From Calidifonticultor sp964387355 (GTDB lineage: Bacteria; Actinomycetota; Humimicrobiia; Humimicrobiales; Humimicrobiaceae): a stretch of DNA of 24,255 nt. The DNA lies in contig CAYLWJ010000116.1 in NCBI GenBank assembly GCA_964387355.1, positions 1 through 24,255 on the forward strand, read 5' to 3'. This document shows, piece by piece, positions 24,195-24,255 of the stretch. The first letter of the stretch is position 1, and every line of letters starts with the position of its first letter. Position numbers and translations under genes: made by a program. The notes beneath the pieces are model-generated. The model ran no database searches and was not told the DNA's origin. It saw nothing but the letters and a program-made list of their open reading frames with translations.

Positions 24195-24255
24195 TATTTT
24201 TAACTTATTACTTATTATTCTAACTTAATATTATTTATACCAAATTATATAATAG

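Overview
The window reads as chromosomal DNA of a low-G+C bacterium (roughly a quarter G+C by eye), probably anaerobic and from a poorly sampled lineage. The coding genes are intact and mostly housekeeping. Spacers are almost pure A/T and carry many short tandem duplications. Gene content (DUF948 plus YtxH-type proteins, TldD/TldE, an archaeal/eukaryotic-like IleRS, DUF211, NEW3-ABC cassette) fits deep Gram-positive-related or subsurface lineages such as low-G+C Actinobacteriota or Atribacterota-like groups. I cannot fix the phylum from this window, and there is no rRNA or tRNA in it.

Layout. (1) 1-730 is a worn region: the C-terminus of an unknown protein, a start-less fragment of a sodium:solute (acetate-type) symporter, and a 9-bp perfect palindrome. 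(2) 731-3097 (minus): a UbiA-type prenyltransferase followed by a radical SAM/SPASM enzyme, facing away from an Rrf2-type regulator with Fe-S-type cysteines (3522-3941). (3) 4245-7311 (plus): a secreted, membrane-anchored NEW3 protein, an ABC ATPase and an ABC-2 permease, together an export or membrane-remodelling system of unknown substrate. (4) 13835 down to 7472 (minus): trxA, DUF72, ileS, lspA, rluD and DUF211, with overlapping or near-abutting junctions except a 128-bp gap before ileS. (5) 14180-14374 (plus): a small two-CxxC zinc-ribbon-like protein whose candidate promoter lies back to back with that of the trx operon. (6) 20112 down to 14457 (minus): DUF948, YtxH-like, TldD, TldE, UppP and a sugar-1-phosphate nucleotidylyltransferase, a mix of envelope and peptide-processing functions. 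(7) 20302-20991 (plus): a lipoprotein with a C-terminal beta-sandwich. (8) 24194 down to 21145 (minus): glycerate kinase, PurC and ComB-like phosphosulfolactate phosphatase.

The most distinctive signal is repeat expansion. RluD carries three 12-residue repeats immediately before its catalytic HRLD motif, the SPASM enzyme carries a Phe-Asp-Ser-Lys repeat between its two domains, and several spacers hold exact 10-, 14- or 18-bp tandem copies, two of which run across stop codons. The best candidates for undescribed biology are the UbiA/radical-SAM pair with its neighbouring Rrf2 regulator and the NEW3-ABC cassette. I found no convincing CRISPR array, phage, complete insertion sequence, riboswitch or T-box. 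Starts were moved from the longest reading frame for seven genes (UbiA, NEW3, zinc ribbon, ileS, comB and others noted) where a ribosome-binding site or codon choice favoured it.
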